DNA of 64,000 bases, from positions 24,280 through 88,279 of the forward strand of contig MU119442.1 of the NCBI GenBank assembly GCA_014904845.1. Direction: 5' to 3'. Within the stretch, counting starts at the first letter, position 1; each line of letters opens with the position of its first letter. This stretch comes from Acephala macrosclerotiorum. Its lineage: Eukaryota > Ascomycota > Leotiomycetes > Helotiales > Mollisiaceae. Positions 32,571-43,200 of the stretch are shown piece by piece. The position numbers and the translations under genes are program-made. The notes beneath the pieces were generated by a model. The model did no database searches. It saw only the letters and a program-made list of their open reading frames with translations, and was not told the DNA's origin.

Positions 32571-35500
32571 TCAGTGACTGCGGAGAAGTCTGAAGGTCGA
32601 ATTAAATCGCACCTCACGTTTCTTTGGTCGGACAGCATAACCACAAAACTGTCTTTGATCCACCCTCTCAGCTAACGTATCAACAGCCTTCAGTGTTCCG
32701 TGTCGCTTAGTCTGTCGCCTTTGGGCCTCCGAGATCTCATCACACTCTATATCCTCCCAGTCCAAGTTGTCGTCATCGAATTCAACATTCTCCCTGGCGG
32801 GGTGGTATAGCTTCCCATCAGAATTCGTACTCGGGTTCGCCTTTTCCACAACTTTCGGCTCATTTTCTTTCCCGTTCTTTAAGGACGCGGACCGCTGCTG
32901 TCCAAGTTGAGACGAAACACCCATTGATTTGACACCAGATGTTTGGGGATTAAGAGTTATTGGCGGTAAGCGCACCATGATCGGCGAACCATTCAGTACT
33001 TTATCATTCTCAGTCAGATAATTCGGATATCTGAAACCTTTAAAAGGTACTCGTGTGCCATAGTTAAGAAATTTCCTATCGTCTAGTTGGCGATTGTCGT
33101 CTTCCCTTTTCTCAGGCAACTCGCCCAGCGTTGCTCCACTAGCGAAAAAGCTCGATTTGATCCTTGTCCTTGAAGCATCCAGCTCCCCCGGCGGGCGTTC
33201 CCCTCGTGGATTAGATGGACTAAGTCGCCCAGGAGTATTGAAGGAAAAAAACCTTCGACCCTGCTGATAGTCTGCTAGTCGCAGCTCTTCCAGAGAGAAA
33301 TTTTGGTATTCGGATATGGAATTTAAACTCTGGAAGCAGTTTTGCAATGTGGGGTCCGCCTGGTCCTTTTCTGTATACCATAATAAAGGAAAGGATCTAG
33401 TACCCCGGCACTCCTCGCCTGGCCGTCCTGAAGCCTTAGACGACTCAAACCCGGAGATACTTTTTGTTGATGTCTCGAACGAAGGACTTGTCGATACTGT
33501 AACAGGTTTATTGGATGACGTTGTCAAGCTTCCAAATAGCGGGCTTGGCGGTATGGTACCATGTAATTTCGGCTCCACCGTAACGCTTGTAGACGGAGGG
33601 CGCTGAAAAATAGAAACTTCAGATGCTTGTTCTTTCAGTGGTGGAGAAGGCGGAAGCACTTTGTCGGTGTTGGCGGCTACTCCAGGCCCGAAGTCGGAGG
33701 ACTGATTGAGGATGGCATTGGCGCCTGGGTGTTGGAGGAGGCGTTCGATGATCTTGTTGGTGTAGAGTGTTAATGCTCTGTTCTGGTCCTTTGCAGACTC
33801 CAGCTCAGCTTTTAAGCGATTGTAGTTGTCATGGTTGCTAGGATGCCATTTGGGTGCTGAGCTGGCATGACTGTCATGGTTGTCATTCCGCTTGGTAATC
33901 ACGGTCTCGTTGGAGAGTTCCTCATCGTCACCGTCATCCTCGTCATCTGAAGGCAGGTAGTTAGCTATATTATAAATCTGACTCTTTGGAGTTTCGGGTC
34001 ACGAACCTGGAGCTTGAGTCGTTTGCGTAGCCTTCTGTACACCTGGTGGTGGTTTGTTCGAGGGTGACGTTGTAAGTCCGGACTCGCTTGAGGGAGAAAT
34101 AAATAGTCTTCTATTCTCTACGACTGTGCTCGAAACGGTCTGATGGGAGGTGTTTCCTTGGACGAAGGTACTTTGACTGCTGCTTGATGCTATCTCCTCT
34201 TGTTCCTCTCGCGAGTGTGTTACCTTCTGTGTCGCCGATAAAAGTACTCCCTTTACAGTCAGAATAAGCCGGACTAGCTCAGGCAACTCCGATGAGGAAG
34301 AAATATTCAGCGAATTCAGTTGCCGCTCGATCAGATGAACAACGGGAAGCAGGTCAGGTTCTTGTTCAAGCCGGAGTCGAAGGTTATGTACCCCAGGAAG
34401 GGGCCCAGAAAGGTGCCGAGCTCGCCATTGGTCGATATATTGGGAGACTTTTGGCCGTAAGATAAATTGTGCCCAGGAGGAGATATTGTCTATGATTCGG
34501 CAAAATTGGATGGCGTCCCAGATCTTGCAAAGGGATCCTTCCCAAATGCATTTCATTTGCTACAATTATTAGCTGCAAAAGAGGAGAGAGAGACCGGAAA
34601 AGTTGGGCTTTGTGAATACGTACATGATCTCGCTGGTTGTTGCTGGAGGGACAGGAGTAAGCAAGCCATACCTTAGTATCCCCTCCGACACATGTCACCA
34701 CCACAATCGGTGGAATATGTTGACTATTTTTTGTGATCTCTGCAAATTTGGCTAGGTTCTCCATCATGCATAAAGCTGTGGATGATGCATTTGCTGCCTG
34801 ACGGTATACCTCTGTAGCTAGTTCGTTGTTGTTCCTTTGTTTGTGTCTCTTTAATTCGATCACTGCGAATGGGAAACATAGCAGATGATGCGGCGGTATG
34901 AGTTCGCCAGCTTTACCTGGTTTCATTTTCTCTGCAAGACGCTTTGCAACGGCAGATGTTGCTGTTGAACTCATTCCATTCTCCCTCAAGTGGGAAAGGG
35001 TCTCAACGGTAAAATTCTGGATGAAGTCGTCTTTCCAAAAGCCGTAGGTGTTGTAGCGCTGGGAATCATAGACTGGGAATCCACAATAAATGTCTGGTTT
35101 TGGGATTGTGGGCAAAGGGGTACGAAGTACATTCAATCTCCGGATAGAATGAGCTTCATCCCACAGTTCTTCCCCATCGCTTGTGCAAGCAATATGCGTC
35201 ATGCTGCTGATGCTGAATCGAGGGAAACTGTGTATAGGTCAATGTTTTATTTCTTCAATTGCGATTTCTTAGATGTGACATGCCTATTCGATAACGGTTC
35301 CCTCCTTGGGACAGCATCATTTCTCTCTTTGAAGACTGTGTTACAGAACAAATGTTGCCATTTAGGTTCCAAACAGAGATCATCTCGCAGTCTCTGTGCT
35401 CCATCTGAGAGGTTCTTCGCCGTATCGATAAAATAGCGCAGCTTCTTGTGCTCCCACTTTTCCATATTATCGTCATCTCTATATGCAGATTTTGGGATAT

Positions 35501-35783
35501 CATCGTAGCGGTGGCCGTTGGCGACATCTCGGATAAGAAACGCATCAAAATCCAAGACACCCTCTCGTACAATGTTGACATGAGCCGGCAAAGCTTCTGC
35601 AGCGTCGTCATCGACCACAGCTATGTCGTAGAATATTCCGTGGGCATTGAGACTGTTGAGGCTAATTTTCTGCTTCCTGGGTGTCGACATCTTCGAGGAA
35701 ATGAACTTGATGGAAAGTTCTAGCACGATTCGACGGATAGAAGGGGACAGAGCCTTGCGGGACATCAGCTCCGGTTGCGCCAT
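32571..35783 (-). CDS. PD-(D/E)XK nuclease-like protein with a long C-terminal extension
   Basis: Four exons, complement(32571..33946, 34007..34559, 34624..35212, 35296..35783), give about 1001 residues; introns are 60, 64 and 83 bp. After an N-terminal helical part (LCLEPKWQHLFCNTVF) comes the fungal PD-(D/E)XK-like core. PDIYCGFPV gives the acidic residue near position 203 and FAVIELKRHKQ gives the E-x-K near 282-284. It is followed by helices with TEVYRQAANAS, IVVVTCVGGDTKVWLAY, and the conserved MKCIWEGSL, IIDNISSWA and YIDQWRARHL. Nuclease activity is not established for this family. The last exon adds about 458 residues of disordered S/P/N-rich sequence with a WEDIECDEISEAQRR patch, unlike the short tails I would expect. 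The first donor (GTTATC) is weak. Another in-frame ATG at 35690 is an alternative start. Confidence 0.78.
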
Positions 35784-36349
35784 AGCGGCTCGAGTCGGTT
35801 TCAGGTTAAGCGACCACTGGCTGTATCTGGAATCCGGGACCGCATGGCCCTGGGCTTACCAACCGAGTACTTCGTACAGTCGTGAAACGAGGACTCTCGT
35901 TTCATACTAGCCCCGATGCCGAAAATGCGCCGGCTAGGATCTGCGCCGCATGTCCGTCTTGACGATTCGACGACCCTGGAAGGAGACAAAGGCCTTCATC
36001 ATGATTTGCAGGTAGCTCTTGAATGCCCTCCGCATTTCTAGACTTCTGGGAGACTAACAGCAAATTCTCAAACGTATGGAACGACTAAACGGCCTTCACT
36101 TTCTCGCAAAGATTCAAATCAGTTATCATGCCATTCCATTCGCTGTGCAGTAGTTTTCTATCTCACATACTTAATGCTGTTTTGCAGATCCACCGATCGT
36201 AAATCTCGCCCACAACTGAACGATTCGGATACCAAATCCTCTCAATTCATGCATCTCATATTGACCCAAGAAAAAAATTCCGCCGGTATGCCCCCGCACT
36301 TACCACCAAGAAATTCGCAAACAAAAACAGGGCCCGTCTATTAACCCCC
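35784..36349. other. Intergenic, no gene seen
   Basis: No supported coding frame. It holds the promoter of the PD-(D/E)XK-like gene on its left and the decayed 3' flank of the methyltransferase remnant on its right. Confidence 0.4.
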
Positions 36350-36745
36350 TCATCCCTCTCCAGTCTCCTTCATTCTCTTATCCAACGGCCACGTCCCGAT
36401 GGGCCATTTAAACATGTGTCTCTTGACATTCACAAACCCCGCCTGCTCCATTAACTCCTAGCTATCCTCCGCAATCTTAAAACTCTTCCCAAACTTATCC
36501 CCACATTCCCACGCCAGGCCCAACTCTCGAAACTCGTGCCAGCTATACTCCCATCCTCACTCTTCGGAATCACAGCCTGTTCAAACCAGCCCCCGGTTTT
36601 AGATGTTCTTTGATTTCGGAGTAGAGGGAGGTGTAGTCGGCGACGGAACCGTAGAGGGAGCGCGGGCGGATGAAATCGAAGGATTCTTTACAGAAAGTCT
36701 AAGGTTCTGTGAAATCGTCGATTTGGAACTCTAGGTTGGAAGGCA
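36350..36745 (-). pseudogene. Broken LaeA-like SAM-dependent methyltransferase (C-terminal part)
   Basis: Minus-strand pieces read NLEFQIDDFTEP, stop, TFCKESFDFIRPRSLYGSV, EIKEHLKPG, then after a one-base shift GGWFEQAVIPKSEDGS, then after a second shift WHEFRELGLAWECGDKFGKS, EDS, stop, ELMEQAGFVNVKRHMFKWP and IGTWPLDKRMKE. This is the post-SAM half of fungal LaeA/UMTA-type methyltransferases (FDFIRxR, LKPGGWFE, Vxx...PxGxWPxDxxxKE). Stops lie at 36701-36699, 36460-36458 and 36352-36350; the first two sit where W or K is usual and fit TGG-to-TAG. The N-terminal cofactor-binding half (GxGxG) is not visible. The gene is non-functional. Confidence 0.8.
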
Positions 36746-36883
36746 GGTTGCAGGTACGGAAAGGCAGAGGATATGTTGAAGCCCAAACCAACATATGATT
36801 TGCTTGAAGGGAAGGAGACTGCCTTGAGCCGGAAACATTTGCCTCTGACCAAGCTCAGATGACCATGTTGTCTCCCACTAGCT

Positions 36884-37765
36884 TCACCACTCTCCCCACC
36901 ATTTGCTGCGCGTTCTTTCTATTTCTAGTTCTTCAGGATAGGGGTCGAGCAATGAAAGAAGAATACCTTGCCATTCGCTCCTAGTAAGATTTCCCAACCA
37001 CGCAGATGTGTATTCCCAGTAAGAGGGATACCAGCCCGAAAACTCCCAATCAATGATTCCAACTATCTGATCCCCACGAATTAAGATGTTGAACGGATTC
37101 AAATCGCAATGTGTGAAAACTGGGGATGGCCATAGGCCATCCTGTTTAACAACCATAGCTTTGATGTCGTCGGCGTCTTTTGCGGTGACGTCGTCGCCTA
37201 TCTGTGTTGGTTCAAGATTATTCCTCAGCCAGCGGTGAAAGTCTTGGATAGTCTTGAAAGGTCCAAAGCGCGGGGTGCCGTGTGGTAGGCGGGAATCGTA
37301 CAGGGAGCCACCAACGCAGCTCTCTACTCCTGTATTAGGCGGGGGCTCTAAAGCTCGAAGCTCTTGGATCATATGCTTTAGCTGAGAGAAAATTTTCCCA
37401 AGAGATTCTTTGGATAAGTTCCGCCAGGCACCCGCCAAAGTCTCGCCTTGGATTCGCTCCATGACGATATACGCTCTGTTCCTGTGGAGAAAAGAGCAAT
37501 AAACTTTGGGAACAGGAATCGAGGTATTTCGAGCGACATAACTCATCGTCACAGCTTCTGTAAGGTGTACTGAATATCCCGTTTTGAGGATTTTATGCTT
37601 GGAGATTGGCACGCAGGGCCCATCCCGATTAAAGAACTTCGCTGTGGTATGAAGTGCTAGACGAGTTAAGAACCGACGAAGGTATGTGTTATTGATTGCC
37701 AAGGCTTCGCTGCCTTCATGCTGGGCTTCATAATTGTTCGCAGGATTAAAATAAGGATTTGCCAT
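36884..37765 (-). CDS. APH-family phosphotransferase (protein-kinase-like fold)
   Basis: An intronless frame of 293 residues. Kinase-like landmarks in order: IPVPKVYCSFLHRNRAYIVM and MERIQGETLAGAW (hinge), the catalytic loop FTHCDLNPFNILI with H-x-D-x4-N near residue 220, and GIIDWEFSGWYPSYWEY carrying the metal-binding D. KTGYSVHLTEAVTMSYVA is the usual N-lobe segment where a conserved E follows; the N-lobe lysine is replaced by K in KILKTGY, as in many fungal members. Such genes are abundant and diverse in Pezizomycotina and are named after bacterial aminoglycoside phosphotransferases, but their substrates are mostly unknown; resistance should not be inferred. The C-terminal ERTRSKWWGEW end looks complete. 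No frame damage is seen although a broken methyltransferase lies 140 bp downstream. Confidence 0.85.
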   Translation of the reverse strand: MANPYFNPANNYEAQHEGSEALAINNTYLRRFLTRLALHTTAKFFNRDGPCVPISKHKILKTGYSVHLTEAVTMSYVARNTSIPVPKVYCSFLHRNRAYIVMERIQGETLAGAWRNLSKESLGKIFSQLKHMIQELRALEPPPNTGVESCVGGSLYDSRLPHGTPRFGPFKTIQDFHRWLRNNLEPTQIGDDVTAKDADDIKAMVVKQDGLWPSPVFTHCDLNPFNILIRGDQIVGIIDWEFSGWYPSYWEYTSAWLGNLTRSEWQGILLSLLDPYPEELEIERTRSKWWGEW

Positions 37766-37880
37766 CGCGAGTGCAATATTTATCGAGCTGTGAGGGTTGT
37801 AGGAAACGGACCTCGTGGTGAAGAAACGAACTGCAGAGGGCTTACAAATGAGTAAAAGAGCAGTAAAGTGTACATTAGGG

Positions 37881-38438
37881 TTAGCAGACGCACCGTATTC
37901 TTGGCGTATCTAAATAACGCATTATCTCACTAACATACTCTCCTCCTGCTGGAAATTCCGCCTTGTGCTGTTCCTCGCTGTGTCTTCCGACTTCGATATC
38001 CTCGGAAAGCGCGATCACTTGGGAGTCTGCGTGGAGGCTTTCTTGTCCGATGGCGGAGGCGTCAAAGGCGCGTCTACAAATCTTAAAAAGGGGGTAATAC
38101 GGTAGTTGTCCTTCAGAAGAGTTTGTGATCAGTATCATCGAGTGCTGGTAGCATACTCGTAGAGGTACACGGTATGAAACGGAACGGATCGCCAGGAACA
38201 GGGAAACGGCCGTATGGTGAGAGGTTCGAGATCGAAACGGCGCCTGCTTGGTTAATGGCGTTGATATTGATATTGCCGGGAATCCATGATTCTTTGTGGT
38301 AGAATCCAAGTGATGCGATCAAGACGATGGCTAGGCAGGTGACTTTTCCAAATCGTGATCGATGGCTGGAGCTGGTCTGAAAGTTTGTACGTTATAACGA
38401 CCTCAGAATTCCTATAGGTGGTCAACCTGAATCTGCAT
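37881..38438 (-). CDS. Possible small membrane-anchored protein, exon structure uncertain
   Basis: A start at 38438 (MQIQ), a 50-bp intron and a second exon from 38376 give a basic head, one hydrophobic helix (VTCLAIVLIASLGFYH) and an extracellular-looking segment, SWIPGNININAINQAGAVSI, with FPVPGDPFRFIPCTS. This frame stops at 38113. A different frame continues with coding flavour to 37881, ending GGEYVSEIMRYLDTPRIRC, so another intron or a frameshift is likely; GTATGC near 38150 is a candidate donor. I do not recognise the family. It could be a type II membrane protein or an inactivated gene. Confidence 0.35.
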
Positions 38439-39299
38439 GCAGGGAAGTGAAGCTTTAATCGGCTCTCTATGCCTTTGACGATAGTTAAAGGTATTCCGCT
38501 AGGGGAAAATGGTTTACCTTGAGGTTACGTAATAAAACGTGATATTTGTGGCACGTTTTTGCGCCAAGGTTTTGCCAAGAAACGCCAAGATGTGTCGCTT
38601 TTGGCACTTAGCGCTCCCGTAGTTTAAAGCTCTCTATAAAGCTCCCCGTAGAGCAGCTCCAGCCCCACGTGGGGGGGGTTGTAGGGGGGGAACGCCCCTA
38701 CTCGCGCCGGCGGAGCCGGTGCGATTAAAAGCTTTATATTATTTCAAAGTTCGAGTCGTCAAAGGCAGGGCACGGCGCGAGGTACGAGGGACGTCCCACT
38801 ATAAAAGTAGCTGCGCTGCCTCCGTAGAGTAGATTGGCTCAAAAGTGAGTAGATGGCGCTAGTAGCTAGCATGGCACGTGAGCCAGCTAGCCTCAGAGTC
38901 AAATTCCGACTTCAACTTTCGATGGCCAGGGCAACTTGAGAATATTAAGATAACCCAATTTTCCTCAGTCTATGGTCGTATGTGAAAGGAACAAGCATTA
39001 TTTAAACTCTATTATACAAAACCTTTTTGACTGCCAAACTTCCTGGCAATCTGATTGGCCCAATGTCTTTGGAGCCGAGATTTAGATTGCCGCTTTTCGA
39101 GTCGAAAAAGTCCAGCACTTCGGATTGGTTTCGCATTGCTCATCTGCATTTCGTTCTCCTTTGCAAGCTCCTTTCTTTTGCTCACTCTTTTTCGCGCGTT
39201 TTAGCTCAATCTGTTCTTTGGCTTTGATCTCAGCATGCCCCTAGTTGCCTCAATCCATATCACGACAAGTACTTAAACGCATCGTAAAAACATATGGAA
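38439..39299. other. Repeat-rich intergenic stretch
   Basis: No intact gene. It contains a CCCACGTGGG palindrome and two G runs (38671-38678 and 38684-38690), a GC-rich piece near 38700-38880, and the second copy of the 31-bp dispersed repeat at 38954-38984. Minus-strand sequence at about 39030-39240 reads as a basic, K/E/Q-rich stretch like the tails of pogo-type transposases, but with stops. This is probably decayed mobile DNA. Confidence 0.4.
38954..38984 (+). repeat. 31-bp dispersed repeat, copy 2
   Basis: It begins CCCAATTTTCCTCAGTC and otherwise matches the copy at 28319-28349, in the same orientation. It lies in a stretch that looks like decayed mobile DNA. Confidence 0.7.
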
Positions 39300-39790
39300 G
39301 GGTTTTCGCCAATATAAGTAGTATAATAAGTAGCATATATCGTACAAACGATACAAATCGAAAAAAGAATATAAATATTCGCAAATCATAATAATTATAA
39401 TTTTTATACGTTTATATTTAATTAATATAATAATAAAATTAAACGAATTATTTATTTTATTTAAATTATTTAATTTGTTTATATTATTTATAATTAATTT
39501 AAAAAACTTAAAATTAAAATTTTTATTTTTTCGAATTATTATTTTTTTAAAAACTTTAAAATTTTAAAATATATATAATACTTATTACAATAATCGATTA
39601 AAAATAAAATTTATAAAATACGTATATATAATATAAAAAAAAAAAAATAATATTCGAAATAAAAAAATTTAATTATAAATTAATTCGTTTTATTAATAAA
39701 TTAAATTTATTCGAAATAATTTATAATTTGTAAATTAATTTATTAATTAATAAAATAAAAATATTATAAAGTTTAAAAGTTCGCCGTATT
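39300..39790. repeat. A/T-only patch, RIP-like
   Basis: About 490 bp of almost pure A/T with abrupt edges. Most of the remaining C and G are in CpG. The composition matches the large block at the right of the window. It is most likely a heavily mutated repeat fragment. Confidence 0.65.
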
Positions 39791-40259
39791 TAGCCGACTA
39801 TAATCGAGATTTTTGGTGTTCTCGTACGGACTATTTAGTAGCACGTGCGCTGGCGCCGAGCTGGCGCTACTGGCCCAGCTCTGGCCCCTTATTAAGGGCC
39901 ACCAGGCGCTACTAAGGTCAAAAAAATCGACTTACAACGTTAGCTACTATTGGCAGAATAAGCGGGCCAATGGTACTAAAAATAGATTTTTGGCAGATTT
40001 TGAGAAATACAATGTCCCCGATGAGGCTGCACGTTCAATACTGATCGCTCAGCTGGGCGCTTACGTCGACCCAGTCGCGCGTAGAGAACCAAGGCTGCAG
40101 CTAGTGGCCCTTATCGTTCAACACCACCTCCATCTTCGCGAAGTTGTACTCAAAACCTCACGCTTCTTCTCGCTCACTATCTCGCCTTTCATACCTGGGT
40201 CCGCGAGTAGCTAATAAGTACAGTGTACAAGCCCTGTCGCGTTAGCACCCATCTTAGCA
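39791..40259. other. Short GC-normal stretch before the NLR-type gene
   Basis: A plus-strand frame (39813-40214) reads NVSYYWQNKRANGTKNRFLA and EKYNVPDEAARSILIAQLGA. It has some coding flavour but no recognised domain. A GGCCCCTTATTAAGGGCC-like palindrome lies near 39880. The last part must serve as promoter of the NLR-type gene. Confidence 0.35.
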
Positions 40260-43200
40260 ATGCGGCGTTGGCTCAGGCGAAGCAAGCGTCCTATGCGTGA
40301 CGATCCTACCACCAGCGAACCGACTGCTCAACTTACAACCACAAGAAAGAGCTTTCCTACGGGTATCAAAGTTCTCTACGAGAGAGAGGACAGCGTAGTC
40401 GAGTAAGTCTGGCCGGATTTTTGTAATCTACCAGCAGTCATTGCTAACATCCTTTTGCAACAGCATCATATTCATCCACGGCCTCACCGGTCATCGGGAG
40501 AAGACGTGGACAGCCAAAGGTGCCGCGCAACCATGGCCGCAAACCCTCCTTCCATTAGAGCTTCCTCACACGCGCATCCTCACATTTGGTTACGATGCAT
40601 ATATCACAGACTGGCGGGGCGTTGTTTCGGAAAACCGGATAGCGGATCATGCTATGAGTCTTTTGGCTACTCTTGCAGCTTATAGAGGAAGAGACAATAC
40701 AGTACGTCTGAACCTATCTGCGACTAACGACGCTATGCTTACTATCGCAGGAAAACCGACCTATCATCTTTGTGTGTCATAGTCTTGGTGGACTTGTTTG
40801 CGAAGACGTATGCTTCTAATACTATATCTTAAGCAAATTATCATAGACTAATGTGTACGGCAGGCTTTAGTAACGGCAGATCGACGACCGGAAACCCACT
40901 TGAAGAGTATCCTTGAGCTTACTCGGGGCATTTTATTTCTCGGCACACCTCACCAAGGCTCTAACCTTGCCAAATGGGCGGAGATGCTTGCCACGTCCAT
41001 TGGTTTCCTTAAGCAAACAAACGCCCAGATTATCGAAGTACTCAAGTCTGAATCGGAGGTTCTCGCGCGTGTCCAAGACAGCTTCCACACTATGATCAAG
41101 GCGAAAGCCGCCGGCGGCCACAAAGCTATAGAGATCACCTGCTTCTATGAAGAGTTGCCATTGCCCGGAGTAGGGACTGTAAGCCTGCGTTGCATGGGCT
41201 CCCAACACACACTAACCTACTTCTTAGGTTGTACCAAAGCATTCAGCGATTTTACCAGGCTATATCTCGCTAGGGATACATAGCCATCATATGGGCATGA
41301 CAAAATTCGAGCTCGTAGTTGATCAAGGCTTCACAGCTATTGCTGGAGAGCTTCGTCGGTGGATTAAAGAATTGACAATTCCAAGCGCACCCGGAGCGGA
41401 GAGATCCGAGCAAGGGAAACAACTTTCAGTTGTTCGTGCCCCGATAGACAGCCATCGCAGTTTGGCAGAGGAAACAACAATACGGGAAGCCGGTTTGGGG
41501 GACACCATGCTGTCGCATAACTCAAATGTAGCAAACTCGAACGCTGCGAATTCGCATCTTGAAACCTTCATACAGCCTACACTTGCACACAAAAAGACAT
41601 ATAGGATACGGGGCATACCATCTGAATACAAGAAAGGAGAGTTAAGAAAGTTACTTCAAGCGATCTTGAGACTCGGTGATACTCACAGCACCGTTAAACT
41701 CATGTCGATGGCGATCAGTCCGGACCGGAAGACGAAGGTAGCTACAGTCAACTTCGAAAACTCTCCCACTTGTCTTTCACCCGACAGGAACGAGTGGTCA
41801 TTCGAGATTCCCAATGCTAAGAGTGGCGATGCCGAGACTGAAAATGATGATGACGATATCATTCTCAAAGCACCTGTAATCACGATCGATACTCATTTTA
41901 CAGGTATTACGATACTTCGATCCTTCAAGAATCTCTCCGAGCACCGAGTCGAGTAGGTCTTTTCCTGGATTTAGCGACTCATTACAAAGCTAACAGAATC
42001 AGCTGCATCGCAATCTCTGGACTCGGGGGCCATGCTTTTGGGTCTTTCAAAGACCGTGCGGGACCCTATATGTGGTTGCGCGATTCCCTCCCCTCTGATC
42101 TGCCTGGCGCTAGAGTTATTCTATACGGCTACGACACTCAGCTACATGGCAGCCACACATTTCAAGATCTTGAAGCAATGGCGAGCAATTTTCGATCCGA
42201 TCTCGCAACTTTAGCTCCGCGGGACTCCTCCAATTCCAGAGCCCAGACAATACCTTTGATCTTTATTGCACATAGTCTCGGCGGCCTCGTGGTCAAAGAA
42301 ACTATAATACAAATGAAGCGAGATAAGAATCATCAAGCGGCGCTTCAATCTATTTACGGTGCTCTCTTTTTTGGTGTACCAAACCAGGGGATAGAGATAG
42401 CTTCTCTTGTTCCGATGGTCGACTGTCAGCCCAACCAAGCTCTGTTGCATTCGTTGGGAAAAGAGTCACAGATCCTGCGGAATCAATGCAGAGAGTTTCC
42501 AAAGGCATTTGACTCTTTCAAATCGGAAATAGTTTGCTTCTACGAAACCGAAATGTCGCCAACTGCAGTCCGTGTAAGTTCGTAGTCTCGGTTCTTGATT
42601 TGTTCTATTGACTATTCTTTTAGCATGGAACAGAGTGGAAGATGGAGGGGCCGCTCAGCATCTTGGTCGATAGTTCATCTGCAAGACACGGCCGCCCATG
42701 GGAGAATGAAGCGCATCATTGCTTGGCACTGAAAAGAAACCATTCGGACTTGGTCAAGTTCTCTAGCAATGATGGGGACTATGGAAAGGTTCTCGCTGTA
42801 TTACAGCGTATGATGAATGCGGCTATCTTAGAAATCCCTCAGGGTAGGTCTTTGATTGAAGCCAGAGGTAATTTACTCTGTTCTATAAGCCGCATCTTGA
42901 AATGCTGCATCTATTTCTGTTACGTCTCAGGCCAGCCGAATATTTGAACCAATTCGAATATAATGCCAAAAAATTTTGAATGGAGATGATTTACTGACTA
43001 TCTAGGCCACGATCCTCTCCAGCGCTCAAAGATTGGGGATATTAAGACATCGGAGCGGCTAAGCGACAACATAAAGCTAATCTACAAGGGTTCGTGTGGC
43101 CTCCCAGCTCAAATAGTTGGGTTCTTGTTAATGTGTTTCAGATCGATTTATCCGACTGCCTTTCCAACAGAATAATTCATTCGTTGGTCGGCAAGACATC

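Noticed and set aside
36884..37765. Aminoglycoside resistance gene
   Set aside because: The family name is historical; fungal APH-fold proteins are widespread with unknown substrates, and nothing here indicates antibiotic resistance.
37881..38309. Single 142-codon minus-strand gene
   Set aside because: The overlapping frame starting at 38438 has the better N-terminal half (membrane anchor, PGNININ segment); only the C-terminal part of the 142-codon frame looks coding, so I annotated one uncertain gene instead.
39027..39227. Plus-strand ORF as a gene
   Set aside because: The complementary strand better resembles a decayed transposase tail, and neither strand has an intact frame with a start and neighbours.
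41179..42002. Boundary between two separate genes, one hydrolase gene and one NLR gene
   Set aside because: The end of hydrolase 1 and the linker to hydrolase 2 share one uninterrupted exon, no stop or ATG-proximal promoter lies between, and flanking introns are canonical and in phase.
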